NCBI GenBank assembly: GCA_040510575.1
Contig: JBEVIU010000123.1
Coordinates: 1 to 13,890, forward strand
Direction: 5' to 3'
Origin: DASUMF01 sp040510575
GTDB lineage: Bacteria; Actinomycetota; Acidimicrobiia; IMCC26256; DASPTH01
Length of the DNA stretch: 13,890 nucleotides
Shown: in pieces, positions 1 to 7,782 of the stretch
Layout of the letters: the number at the start of each line of letters is the position of its first letter
Position numbering within the stretch: position 1 is the stretch's first letter
The notes under the pieces: model-generated
Database searches by the model: none
What the model saw: the letters and a program-made list of their open reading frames with translations, nothing else
Told to the model about the DNA's origin: nothing
Position numbers and translations under genes: made by a program

Positions 1-869
1 TCGAACGCACGTTCATCTACCCCACGATCGGGTTCAGCTGCGAGCACCTGTTCGTGAACGACTGGGAGCTGCTCTACGACTTCTTCCACGCCTACAACGA
101 GTGGCTCGATGAAGACTGGGGCTTCAACTATCAGGAGCGCATCTACGCGCCACCGGTGATCCCGATGGCTGACGTGCAGCGCTCGCTCGACGAGCTCGAG
201 TGGGCCATCGAGCGAGGTACCCGCCTCATCACCATGACGCCGGGCCCCTGGTACGGCCGTTCACCAGCCGACTCCTATTTCGACCCCTTCTGGAAGCGTG
301 CGAACGAGGAGAAGCTCAGCGTGGTCTTCCACGCATACGGCGGCCTCCCGGCGGCCTACCAGAGCTTCTACCGAGACGCATGGGCGCGCCCGCCGGTCAC
401 GAACCAGATGCACGCGCAGATGCTGCAAGGGGCGATCCTCCCGTACCACCGCCCGGTGATGGACTCGATGATGGCGATGACGCTCGGCGGCCTGTTCAAC
501 CGCTTTCCGAACCTGAAGGTCGCGAGCATCGAAGTTGGCGCCGCCTGGGTCGGCTACTGCATGCACGAGCTCGACCACGCCGGCTCCAACCTCGTCGAGC
601 GGCGTGTCACCACCTTCGACGGCGAGCTCGTCGGTCGCCCCTCTGAGGTGTTCAGGAAGCACTGCTACGTCGCGCCCTTTCCTGAGGAGGACGTTGTCGA
701 GCTCGCCGGGCTGATCGGCGCCGACCGCGTGCTCTTCGGCTCCGACTGGCCGCATCCCGAGGGCACAGCGCTGCCGGGCGACTTTCGCAAGTTCGTGTCG
801 GGAATGAGCGACGCGGAGCAGAAGCTGATCATGCGCGACAACGCCCTCTCCTTGCTCGAATCGGACTGA
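1..869 (+). CDS. Amidohydrolase family 2 (ACMSD-like) protein, 5' end cut by window edge
   Basis: This is the C-terminal part of a TIM-barrel metal-dependent hydrolase or decarboxylase of the amidohydrolase 2 family (PF04909). The reading frame is open from base 3; family-like sequence (YPTIGFSCEHL) lies before the first GTG at 54, so the true start is outside the window. A candidate metal-ligand His is in VVFHAYGG (codon 330-332), and the conserved Asp is in VLFGSDWPHPEG (codon 744-746). The N-terminal HxH metal motif would be upstream and cannot be checked. Relatives are common in multiple copies in actinobacteria, often beside acyl-CoA or aromatic catabolism genes, but the substrate cannot be read from sequence. 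It ends with TGA and converges on the cyclase gene. The family call is firm; the reaction is unknown. Confidence 0.85.
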   Translation, partial: ERTFIYPTIGFSCEHLFVNDWELLYDFFHAYNEWLDEDWGFNYQERIYAPPVIPMADVQRSLDELEWAIERGTRLITMTPGPWYGRSPADSYFDPFWKRANEEKLSVVFHAYGGLPAAYQSFYRDAWARPPVTNQMHAQMLQGAILPYHRPVMDSMMAMTLGGLFNRFPNLKVASIEVGAAWVGYCMHELDHAGSNLVERRVTTFDGELVGRPSEVFRKHCYVAPFPEEDVVELAGLIGADRVLFGSDWPHPEGTALPGDFRKFVSGMSDAEQKLIMRDNALSLLESD

Positions 870-1073
870 AGGCGAACATCACGAGGCAACAGGCTCCCGA
901 TCAGCCAAGCCGATCAGGCAGTTCTGGCGCAGCGCGGTGCCCCCAATCCCGGCGATAGGGGACAGCGTCGGCGGGCTTGAGTGATCGCGTGTGATCCGAC
1001 GCGAACCCTTCCCAGGCGCTTCCGCGGCGGCCGTTGGGTATGGCGACCTGAATTGGGCGAGAGCTTTCGCTGT
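870..1073. other. Intergenic gap between convergent genes
   Basis: These 204 bases separate the stop codons of the amidohydrolase (+) and the cyclase-ATPase gene (-). I see no convincing ORF with codon bias and no strong hairpin followed by a T-run. The only visible structure is a short direct repeat, CCGATCAG at 897-904 and 910-917, and a weak CCCC/GGGG pairing near 940-960. A terminator is expected here but none is clear. Confidence 0.5.
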
Positions 1074-3869
1074 CTACGCGGGGGTGGCGGCTCGAGATGC
1101 AGTCAGGCGTGTCATCGCGTATGCGACTGCACTGTCGGTATCCATGGAGGCTCCGCGGTCGCGTAGTTCATGGAGGCGGTCGGCGCCGAGGTTGGCCGCG
1201 AGGATTTCCGTCGCCTGATGGCGTATGTCGGTGATGAGCGCGCCACGGTTGGTGGGAGGTCGGCCAGCAGGAGCTGATACCTCCCCGAGGGCGATGTTCG
1301 TGAACGACATCGCGAGTGCGTGCGCGGTGCCTTGGATCGTTGCGGCCGCCTCGGCGTCTGCTTCGGCGAGCGCTCGTGCTGTCATGCTCAACGCGACGTG
1401 GAGGAACGGCCGGTGGTTCACCCACTGCAGGAGCGGGATGCTCGCCATCGCGAGCTGTGCTGTGAGCGCCCAGTCGCCGAGCGCTGCCGCGGCGAGGACC
1501 AACTGCAACGCCTCGCCGTAGTTCGATTTTCCGTCGTCTTGCATCGCCTCGACGAGCAGCGCGCGCGCACGTTGAGGGTCCTTCGGCGCGAGAGCGATCG
1601 CAAGCGCGCTCAACGCGACCCGATCGACCGGGATTCCAGAATCGCGTTCCAAAGCGACCGCTTCCGTCGCGACGGACACCGCTTCGGCCTGATGCCCGGC
1701 GAAGCACAGCGACGACGCCGCGGCCCCCAGGCATCGACCTGCGATGAACTTGTCGGTGGTGCGGAAGCAGTTCGCGGCTTCCTGGTACGCGGCAGCCGCG
1801 TCGTCATTCAGTCCCGCCGAGCTCATGACCAAGCCTTCGATGAACCACCGGGCGGCGACGATGTCAATTTCGTAACAAGGTGGCGTGCTGGCGGCGCGCT
1901 CCACTTCGAGCGCCGCGTCTGCAAGTTCACGGGCGCGCACACCCTCGCCGCGGCGGTCGGCGATCGTGGCCGCGACGACGAGCACAACCGGGTAGCTGGA
2001 ATGATCTTCGACGCCCGGCATCGCCATGACGTCGTCGACGGGGAAGCTCACTTGATGTGCGATCTGCTGACTCCAAGGCGGCGTCGCCTCCAGCATCCGC
2101 ACCGCGAGGTCAAGGTTCTCGGTGTCGACGGCATGGGCGAACGCCGCGAGCATGTTCTCGCTGTCCGCGATCATGCGTGTGCCCCACGCGATGCGCTCGG
2201 TGCTCTCCAACCCCTTCGCGCAACGCCGGGTGTACTCCGCGTAGTAGCGGGCGTGCGCGTCGCGCAATGCGACGGCCTCCTCGCCGCTCAAGCGTTCCTC
2301 GCCGTACTCCCGGATTGTTTCCAGGAGCCGGTAGCGCGTCTCGGCCCCGCCCCGCTCCGCGACCACCAGCGATCGATCGACGAGGTCGCTCAAGAGCCCA
2401 AGGACGGCTCGTGCCTCGATCGGCCCACCTACACAGATCGCCCCCGCCGCCTCGCGGGCACACCCGCCCGCGAACACCGCCAAACGAGCGAGTAGCCGCT
2501 GGTGCGCCTCGTCGAGCAGGTCATAGGACCAGTCGATCGTGGCGCGCAGAGTCTGATGGCGTTTCACCGCTCGACGGCGACCTCCCGCGAGTACGTCGAA
2601 GCGCCGGTCGAGCGCCGACGCGAGCTCCTCTGGGCTCATCGACCTCACGCGCGCGGCCGCGAGAAGAATCGCGAGCGGCACGCCATCGAGGCGCCGGCAA
2701 ACGTCGGCGACCGCCTCGGCGTTCAACGGCGTCAATCCGAAGTCCGCATCCGCCGCCACCGCGCGATCCACGAACAGCTGCACAGCGTCCGACGCAACGA
2801 TCGCGTCGAAGGCGGCGTCCGCCGAGGGCGACGCCAACGACGGGACCGCGATCATCCGCTCGCCCTCCAGCGCGAGCCCTTCGCGGCTCGTCGCCAGCAC
2901 CATGACCCCAGGACACGTGCTGGTGATCTCCTCGACCAGCGCTGCGATTGCGTCCAACACGTGCTCGCAGTTGTCCACCACGAGCAGCAGCTGCTTGGTT
3001 CCCAGCGAGTCAATGAGCGCCTCCTCGAGAGACACGCCGCCCCTCGGCGTCACCCCGAGCACCGTCGCGAACGCGTCACTGACGTCGTCGGGATCGCGCA
3101 CCGCTGCAAGCTCGACCAGCCACACACCATCCCGAAATTTCGGAAGCGCCTCCGCCGCGACTTGCAACGCCAGACGCGTCTTGCCCACACCACCCACACC
3201 GGTCAATGTCACGACCCGCGCATCAAGCAGCGCCGACGACGTGCGGTCGATCTCGCGTGCACGGCCGATGAATGAGCTGGTCTGCAACGGCAGGTTGCCA
3301 GGGAACGCGTCGAGCGACGCGAGCGGCGGGAACTCCGAACGCAGACCCGGCGCAAGCACCTGGAAGACGCGCATCGGACGAGCGAGGTCCCGCAAGCGGT
3401 GCTCCCCCAAGTCCGAAAGGTTGACACCGTCGACCAAAGCATCGGAGACGAGCGCTGCCGTCGCGCCGGACACCAGGAGCTGACCACCGTGCGCAACACC
3501 CATCAGGCGCGCGCAACGGTTCAACGGTTGGCTGTCGTATTGGTCCTCTCCCACGACAACGCCCTCACCCGTGTGCAGTGCCATCCTCGCAAGCAACGCC
3601 CCGGTTTCACCCCAAAGCTCCTCCACGAGGAAGCGCTGCGCAGTGACCGCGGCACGCAGCGCGTCCGGCGCCGAAATGAACGCCGCTGCGACACCATCGC
3701 CGGCATGGGAGAACACCACCCCTTCCGCGCTCGCGACCGCGTCGTCGACAATGGCGAAGTATCGGGCCCGCGCCCCGACCATCGCGTCGTGATGCTGCTC
3801 CCACAGTCGCGTCGAAACCTCGAGATCACTGAACAGGAACGTCACCGTCCCCGAGGGCAAAGCCACCAC
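1074..3869 (-). CDS. Class III nucleotide cyclase domain fused to NB-ARC/STAND-type ATPase and TPR-like C-terminus
   Basis: This 931-residue signalling protein begins at GTG 3869, where the family pattern LPSGTVTFLFSDLE starts at once; a second GTG follows directly. Residues 1 to about 170 form a class III cyclase homology domain. Metal-binding Asp candidates are D15 (FSDLE) and D58 (AGDG), and the transition-state Asn/Arg pair is N117/R121 (NRCAR). An ATPase follows, with SFIGRAREI near 199-207, P-loop GVGGVGKT 224-231, Walker B LLLVVDN 294-300, TSRE 327-330 and DGVPLAI 395-401. The remaining ~450 residues are alanine-rich helices of TPR type. Mycobacterial relatives (Rv0386, Rv1358, Rv2488c) carry a C-terminal LuxR helix-turn-helix; none is visible here and the C-terminus looks natural. 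The substrate-choosing residues are atypical (see findings). It is probably cytoplasmic, as no membrane segment is seen. Its ligand and target are unknown. Confidence 0.9.
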   Translation of the reverse strand: MVALPSGTVTFLFSDLEVSTRLWEQHHDAMVGARARYFAIVDDAVASAEGVVFSHAGDGVAAAFISAPDALRAAVTAQRFLVEELWGETGALLARMALHTGEGVVVGEDQYDSQPLNRCARLMGVAHGGQLLVSGATAALVSDALVDGVNLSDLGEHRLRDLARPMRVFQVLAPGLRSEFPPLASLDAFPGNLPLQTSSFIGRAREIDRTSSALLDARVVTLTGVGGVGKTRLALQVAAEALPKFRDGVWLVELAAVRDPDDVSDAFATVLGVTPRGGVSLEEALIDSLGTKQLLLVVDNCEHVLDAIAALVEEITSTCPGVMVLATSREGLALEGERMIAVPSLASPSADAAFDAIVASDAVQLFVDRAVAADADFGLTPLNAEAVADVCRRLDGVPLAILLAAARVRSMSPEELASALDRRFDVLAGGRRRAVKRHQTLRATIDWSYDLLDEAHQRLLARLAVFAGGCAREAAGAICVGGPIEARAVLGLLSDLVDRSLVVAERGGAETRYRLLETIREYGEERLSGEEAVALRDAHARYYAEYTRRCAKGLESTERIAWGTRMIADSENMLAAFAHAVDTENLDLAVRMLEATPPWSQQIAHQVSFPVDDVMAMPGVEDHSSYPVVLVVAATIADRRGEGVRARELADAALEVERAASTPPCYEIDIVAARWFIEGLVMSSAGLNDDAAAAYQEAANCFRTTDKFIAGRCLGAAASSLCFAGHQAEAVSVATEAVALERDSGIPVDRVALSALAIALAPKDPQRARALLVEAMQDDGKSNYGEALQLVLAAAALGDWALTAQLAMASIPLLQWVNHRPFLHVALSMTARALAEADAEAAATIQGTAHALAMSFTNIALGEVSAPAGRPPTNRGALITDIRHQATEILAANLGADRLHELRDRGASMDTDSAVAYAMTRLTASRAATPA

Positions 3870-3943
3870 GACCCAAGTGTCCCATTTGGCAACGCCGCCC
3901 GCTACCAGGAGACGAATCCAAGCAAGAGCGCGGCTGCGCAGGT

Positions 3944-3974
3944 GACCGTCCCAGAATGCCGATCAGGGACGGTC
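3944..3974. repeat. Perfect 9-bp inverted repeat upstream of the cyclase gene
   Basis: GACCGTCCC (3944-3952) and GGGACGGTC (3966-3974) are perfect complements around a 13-nt loop. The hairpin starts 75 bases upstream of the cyclase-ATPase start codon. No T-run follows on either strand, so an operator or a 5'-UTR structure is as likely as a terminator. Confidence 0.5.
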
Positions 3975-4039
3975 CTCGCTGCCGCCCTCTTCGCTCCGCT
4001 CGCTCGGTTGCCCGCGATGCTCGCGGTACGGCTCGGTGC

Positions 4040-4057
4040 GTTTGACGTGGGTTTGAC
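4040..4057. promoter_or_regulatory. GTTTGAC direct repeat with 11-bp period
   Basis: GTTTGAC occurs at 4040-4046 and again at 4051-4057, one helical turn apart. An 11-bp direct repeat of a heptamer is the usual layout of OmpR/PhoB-type response-regulator boxes. It lies between the tRNA terminator and the cyclase gene, about 170 bases upstream of the latter. The site is short and no regulator gene is nearby, so the call is tentative. Confidence 0.25.
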
Positions 4058-4078
4058 ACGAGTGCGAAATAGCAAGCA

Positions 4079-4099
4079 GCCCGGTCACTAGGACCGGGC
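4079..4099 (-). terminator. Hairpin terminator of the tRNA-fMet gene
   Basis: GCCCGGTC and GACCGGGC form a perfect 8-bp stem around a 5-nt loop. The hairpin begins 17 bases beyond the encoded CCA of the tRNA in its direction of transcription. On the - strand the downstream sequence is TGCTTGCTATTT, moderately T-rich. Position and stability fit an intrinsic terminator of a single-gene tRNA transcript. Confidence 0.75.
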
Positions 4100-4116
4100 C
4101 TGACCTGCTGCTTCGA

Positions 4117-4193
<77 letters not shown>

Positions 4194-4277
4194 GCGGACC
4201 AACCAAGATAGCAGCCGGAGCTCGCCGGGTTCCGAGCCGAACAGCGGTTCAGCTGAGCCCGTTGTTGCGCTCGGCCC

Positions 4278-4303
4278 AAGAGCGGCTCCGCGGAGCCGTT
4301 CTT
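4278..4303. promoter_or_regulatory. 26-bp near-palindrome in the tRNA / acyl-CoA synthetase divergent region
   Basis: AAGAGCGGCTCCG is followed directly by CGGAGCCGTTCTT. The inner 16 bases (4283-4298) are a perfect palindrome and the outer arms pair except for one G-T. It lies 44 bases before the synthetase start codon and 84 bases upstream of the tRNA. The lack of a loop and the place between divergent genes favour a dimeric-repressor operator (TetR type, for example), but a hairpin with a TTCTT tail on the + strand is an alternative. Confidence 0.45.
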
Positions 4304-4347
4304 GCCCTCGCCGGTCGACACGACACAGACCGATAGCCTCGCTCGTC

Positions 4348-5934
4348 GTGCCCGTCCACGGCAACGACCTCGACGCGCCGGCCGACCTCGCGCACCTCAC
4401 AGAGGAGCCGGCCCGCGACACACCCGACCGCGTCGCGGTGCGATCGGCCGAGGGCACCACGACCTGGGCCGAGCTCGACGTGGCCAGCGCGCGTCTGGCG
4501 GCGAACTACCTCGGTCTCGGACTCGTTGCGGGCGACCGCGTCGCGTCGCTCATGCCCAACCGCGAGATCCTCCTTCTCCACTACGTCGCGTGCTTCCGTG
4601 CGGGCCTCGTCATCACGCCGCTCAACTATCGCTACGCCGAACCGGAGATCGACCACGCGCTCGAGGTGAGCGGCGCCGCGCTGCTCGTCGCGCACGCGGA
4701 GCGCGCCGACGATCTCGCGAGGTGTGCACTCGTCCCTCGGCTGCGCCTCGGTGTCGTCGAGGCCGAGGGCAACGGCGGCGACACATCGCTCGAGGCGATG
4801 CTCGCTTCCAGCCCGACTCCGGTCGACCTGACGCCCGCGGAGGCACACGAACCGGCCGCGATCTTCTTCACCTCCGGCAGCACCGGGCCGGCGAAGGGCG
4901 TCACCCACAGCCTCGACACGCTCGGATGGATGACCGCGACCGCGGCGCGTGGCTTCGAGCTGACATCCGACGACCGCTTCCTCCCCGCGTCGTCGATGTC
5001 GCACATCGGCGCGTTCCTCTGGACCTTGGCGTCGCTCTCGGTCGGCGCGCAGGCGGTGATCGCCCGAACCTTCGATGCCGGTGGTGTGTTGCCGCTCCTG
5101 CGCGAGCACCGGCCGACGGTGCTCGCCATGATCCCCGCTGCACTCGTCGCTCTGGTGCGCGATCACGACGTCACCGCCGAGGACTTCGCGTCACTCCGCC
5201 TCTGCCGGTCGGGCGCCGACAAGGTCCCCGACGAGCTCGAGCGCGAGTTCGTCGCCGTCACCGGGTTTCCGATCGACGAGGGCTACGGTATGACCGAGGT
5301 CGGCCTGGCCACGCTCAATCCCCCATCGGGTGAGATCCGTGCCGGTTCGATCGGCCGCCCGGTGGCCGGTGTGGTGATCTCCGTGCGCGACGACGACGGC
5401 GACGAGGTCGCGGCGGGAACCGTCGGGCGCGTGTGGATCAACACCCCCGGGACGACGATCGGCTACTGGGAGAATCCGGAGGCGACCGCCGAGGTCATCC
5501 GCGACGAGTGGCTCGACTCCGGCGACCTCGCGCACGCCGACGACGACGGCTACCTCTGGTTCTTCGGCCGCAAGAAGCAGATCATCGTGCACGACGGGTC
5601 CAACATCAGCCCGGTCGAGGTCGAGAGCGCGCTCGACGACCATCCTGCAGTCGCGCTGTCGGCCGTCGTCGGGATCCACGATGTCGTGCACGGTGAGAAC
5701 GTGCGCGCCTACGTGACCCTCCAGGCCGGTGCGACCCGCCCGACCGCGCACGAGCTGATCGAATTCGCACGAGCGCACGTGGGCTACAAGGCGCCCGAGG
5801 AGATCGTGTTCCTCGACGCGATGCCGCTCAACCCCACGGGCAAGATCGATCGGGTCGCGTTGAAGCGGCTCGCCGAGGAGCACGTCGGCGCCCACCCCGG
5901 CGACCACGCCGACCCGAACACGACGGTGGCATGA
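4348..5934 (+). CDS. Acyl-CoA synthetase / AMP-dependent ligase (class I adenylate-forming enzyme)
   Basis: The enzyme activates a carboxylic acid to an acyl-AMP and then, most likely, an acyl-CoA. From GTG 4348 it is 528 residues, normal for the family. The open frame extends upstream through the tRNA gene, so an earlier start is unlikely. Core motifs are all present: A3 P-loop TSGSTGPAKG 175-184, A5 YGMTE 313-317, A7 LDSGDL 389-394, A8 hinge GRKKQII 407-413, and the A10 catalytic lysine K499 in NPTGKIDR. No Shine-Dalgarno is visible; TAGCCT (4334-4339) fits a -10 box 8 bases before GTG, suggesting a leaderless mRNA. Its last codon shares an ATGA with a possible 19-codon ORF. Substrate is not predictable; nearby acyl-CoA dehydrogenases suggest acid catabolism, but a dedicated role with the downstream oxygenase is possible. 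Confidence 0.92.
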   Translation: MPVHGNDLDAPADLAHLTEEPARDTPDRVAVRSAEGTTTWAELDVASARLAANYLGLGLVAGDRVASLMPNREILLLHYVACFRAGLVITPLNYRYAEPEIDHALEVSGAALLVAHAERADDLARCALVPRLRLGVVEAEGNGGDTSLEAMLASSPTPVDLTPAEAHEPAAIFFTSGSTGPAKGVTHSLDTLGWMTATAARGFELTSDDRFLPASSMSHIGAFLWTLASLSVGAQAVIARTFDAGGVLPLLREHRPTVLAMIPAALVALVRDHDVTAEDFASLRLCRSGADKVPDELEREFVAVTGFPIDEGYGMTEVGLATLNPPSGEIRAGSIGRPVAGVVISVRDDDGDEVAAGTVGRVWINTPGTTIGYWENPEATAEVIRDEWLDSGDLAHADDDGYLWFFGRKKQIIVHDGSNISPVEVESALDDHPAVALSAVVGIHDVVHGENVRAYVTLQAGATRPTAHELIEFARAHVGYKAPEEIVFLDAMPLNPTGKIDRVALKRLAEEHVGAHPGDHADPNTTVA

Positions 5935-5990
5935 CGTGCAAGCTCGGCATCCCCGACACCTCCGCGCTCAGCGCGATCGGCGCTGACTGA
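5931..5990 (+). CDS. Possible 19-residue micro-ORF bridging synthetase and oxygenase genes
   Basis: The predicted peptide is MTCKLGIPDTSALSAIGAD. Its ATG overlaps the synthetase stop (ATGA, 5931-5934), and its TGA overlaps the oxygenase ATG (TGATG, 5988-5992). It is in a different frame from both neighbours. Codon bias is the main support: 18 of 19 third positions are G or C, against 10 of 19 first and 11 of 19 second positions, which is the pattern of real genes here. No strong Shine-Dalgarno precedes it, so translation would depend on coupling. It could be a coupling ORF that hands ribosomes to the oxygenase, a very small peptide substrate, or chance. I recognise no known peptide family. 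Confidence 0.4.
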   Translation: MTCKLGIPDTSALSAIGAD

Positions 5991-6634
5991 TGCCCGAGGC
6001 GCGAACGGCGGTCCACGCCGCCACCCTCGGCGAGGTGGCGGAGCTGCGCAGCAATGTTCGGGTCGTCGACGTCGCCACCGCGCCCCTGCTGAGCATCGAG
6101 GCGTGCGACGAGCTGGTGGCATCGTGCGCGACCGACGGCTGGAAGGTTGCGGCGCGCAAGGGCGGGACCAGCGCCGACGCGCTCTCCGGTGTGGAGCTGG
6201 CGCCCTTCGTGGATCCGGCGACGAAGAGCCGCCTCGAGCAGCCACTGCCCGGTGGCGCGAGCGGTTCGTTCGCCGAGCTCATCTCCACCCGCGTCCTCGC
6301 GATCAACGCGGAGGTGTACCGCTTCAGGGTCGTGGGCATCGAGGAGCCGACCCGGGTGATGTGTTACCGGGGCGCGTACGCCGACCACGCGCGCGAGCAC
6401 GTCGATCTTGGCCCGCTGCACCCGCTGCGCAAGCTCGCGTTCTCGGTGCTGCTCACCGATCCCGACACCTTCGACGGCGGCGACCTGGAGTTCAGCGGGA
6501 CGACCTTCGACGCCGCGCGCGTGCAGGGCACGGTGACCGTGTTCCCGTCGTTCCTCCCGCACAGGGTCACGCCGGTGGAGCGCGGGGTGCGTCACGCGGT
6601 CGTCGGATGGGTGCTCGGGCCGACGTTCGTGTGA
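5990..6634 (+). CDS. 2OG-Fe(II) dioxygenase, prolyl 4-hydroxylase/PKHD-like
   Basis: This is a 214-residue soluble oxygenase of the double-stranded beta-helix fold, using Fe(II), O2 and 2-oxoglutarate to hydroxylate a substrate. The iron triad is visible as H137 and D139 (EHVDLG) and H191 (FPSFLPHRV). R201 (GVRHAVVGW) is placed to bind the 2-oxoglutarate carboxylate, and the GGDLEF stretch near 163-168 is typical of P4Hc domains. The N-terminal ~100 residues are less conserved and may shape substrate binding. ATG 5990 is chosen because the frame has a stop two codons upstream. It overlaps the micro-ORF stop, and the nucleotidyltransferase starts 10 bases after its own stop, so coexpression is likely. 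Substrate is unknown: peptide, amino acid or small molecule are all possible. Confidence 0.87.
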   Translation: MPEARTAVHAATLGEVAELRSNVRVVDVATAPLLSIEACDELVASCATDGWKVAARKGGTSADALSGVELAPFVDPATKSRLEQPLPGGASGSFAELISTRVLAINAEVYRFRVVGIEEPTRVMCYRGAYADHAREHVDLGPLHPLRKLAFSVLLTDPDTFDGGDLEFSGTTFDAARVQGTVTVFPSFLPHRVTPVERGVRHAVVGWVLGPTFV

Positions 6635-6644
6635 CGGACCGGCG

Positions 6645-7778
6645 GTGACCACCGCGGGGCAGCGGCTCGCTGCGCTCGACACGCTGACCGCGATCCTGCG
6701 CCAGGAGTCCGCTGCACCATGGCCCGAGCATCCCGACGCGTGGGAAGCGCTCCTCGACCTCGCCGCTCATCATGCGCTGCTGCCCGCGGTGTGGTCGGCG
6801 TGGCGCGCGACGGGTCGGCCGGTGTTGCCCGACGACGCGGCGCGCGCGCTCGAACGCTTCGCGCCGCTCGGTCGCGGTGTACCCGAGATCGTGCTCCGGC
6901 GCGCGTACGAGTCGAGCGCGGCGCGCACGGAGCGCCTCCTCGCCGCCGGCGTCGACGTGCTCAGGCAACTCGACGCTGCCGGGATCCCCGCGGTTCCCCT
7001 GAAGGGGCTCCACATGCTGTTGGCCGGCGTCTGGACCGACCCGGCCGCGCGCACCATGGCCGACCTCGACGTCCTCGTGCCGCAATCCGCGGCAGACGAC
7101 GCGTTCGCGCTCCTGCGCGCCGGCTCCTTCCAGGAGCATCCCGAGCCGATCGGCGAGCACGCCGACCACCACCTCCCGATGCTGGCGCGCGGCGACGTGA
7201 CCCTCGAGCTCCACACCGAGTTGCTGGTCTCGCGGTGGTCGGGACTCGCACCCGCGTCGGACGTGCTCGCCCGCGCCAGCCGGCGCGACACGGCCGCCGG
7301 GGCCTTCGTGCTGGCGTCCGACACCGACACGTTCGTGCACCTCGTCGCCCACGCGCAGCTCCAGGACGAGACCTACCGACTCCTCGGCGTGCCGTTGCGC
7401 GCGCTGTTCGAGACCGCGCTGCTACTGCGCGTCGCACACGACATCGACGATGCCGACGTCACTCGGCGCTTCGCGACGCACGGCGTCTCGCACGTGCTCG
7501 CCGCCCATCTCGACGCGTCGCGCCGGATGTTCGACGCGCCCGTCGACGTCCCGTCCAATGTGCGCACGGTCGCGCACCGCCTCGCGGTGGATGTCGCCGT
7601 CACCGAGCCGCGCGCCCAGGAGGCGTGGGCCTATCTCACACGCCTCCCCGGTTCGTTCTCGGAGTCGCGCATGACCGAAGAGTTCGGGCCCAGCGGCGGT
7701 TCCGCCTGGCTGTGGCGAGCCCGAGCGCGGCACGCCGGACGCCGCGTTCGCGCCAGGCTCAGGGAACGGTCCGACTGA
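6645..7778 (+). CDS. Uncharacterised nucleotidyltransferase family protein (PF14907-type)
   Basis: The 377-residue protein matches the family of uncharacterised nucleotidyltransferases by PLKG at 118-121, the metal-binding DLD at D140/D142 within RTMADLDVLVP, and LELHTEL at 187-193. Such enzymes are expected to move a nucleotidyl group onto a substrate, but the family has few proven reactions. Members occur in some peptide natural-product clusters (lasso peptides among them) and in HPr-kinase-related gene sets; no such partner genes are seen here. The start GTG 6645 lies 10 bases after the oxygenase stop with a GGA about 6 bases ahead. The C-terminal 30 residues are rich in arginine and may bind nucleic acid or simply be unstructured. 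It is the last gene before a strong hairpin. Confidence 0.85.
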   Translation: MTTAGQRLAALDTLTAILRQESAAPWPEHPDAWEALLDLAAHHALLPAVWSAWRATGRPVLPDDAARALERFAPLGRGVPEIVLRRAYESSAARTERLLAAGVDVLRQLDAAGIPAVPLKGLHMLLAGVWTDPAARTMADLDVLVPQSAADDAFALLRAGSFQEHPEPIGEHADHHLPMLARGDVTLELHTELLVSRWSGLAPASDVLARASRRDTAAGAFVLASDTDTFVHLVAHAQLQDETYRLLGVPLRALFETALLLRVAHDIDDADVTRRFATHGVSHVLAAHLDASRRMFDAPVDVPSNVRTVAHRLAVDVAVTEPRAQEAWAYLTRLPGSFSESRMTEEFGPSGGSAWLWRARARHAGRRVRARLRERSD

Positions 7779-7782
7779 CGGT

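Noticed and set aside
1074..1400. Missing LuxR helix-turn-helix as a sign of truncation of the cyclase-ATPase
   Set aside because: The C-terminus ends with a pattern usual for shorter family members and there is no frameshifted HTH in the downstream gap, so it looks like a natural form.
1320..2495. + strand ORF of 391 codons inside the cyclase gene
   Set aside because: Antisense to the repeat region of the cyclase-ATPase protein; no motif and no start context.
4249..5166. - strand ORF of 305 codons under the acyl-CoA synthetase
   Set aside because: Antisense shadow of a gene with all class I adenylation motifs.
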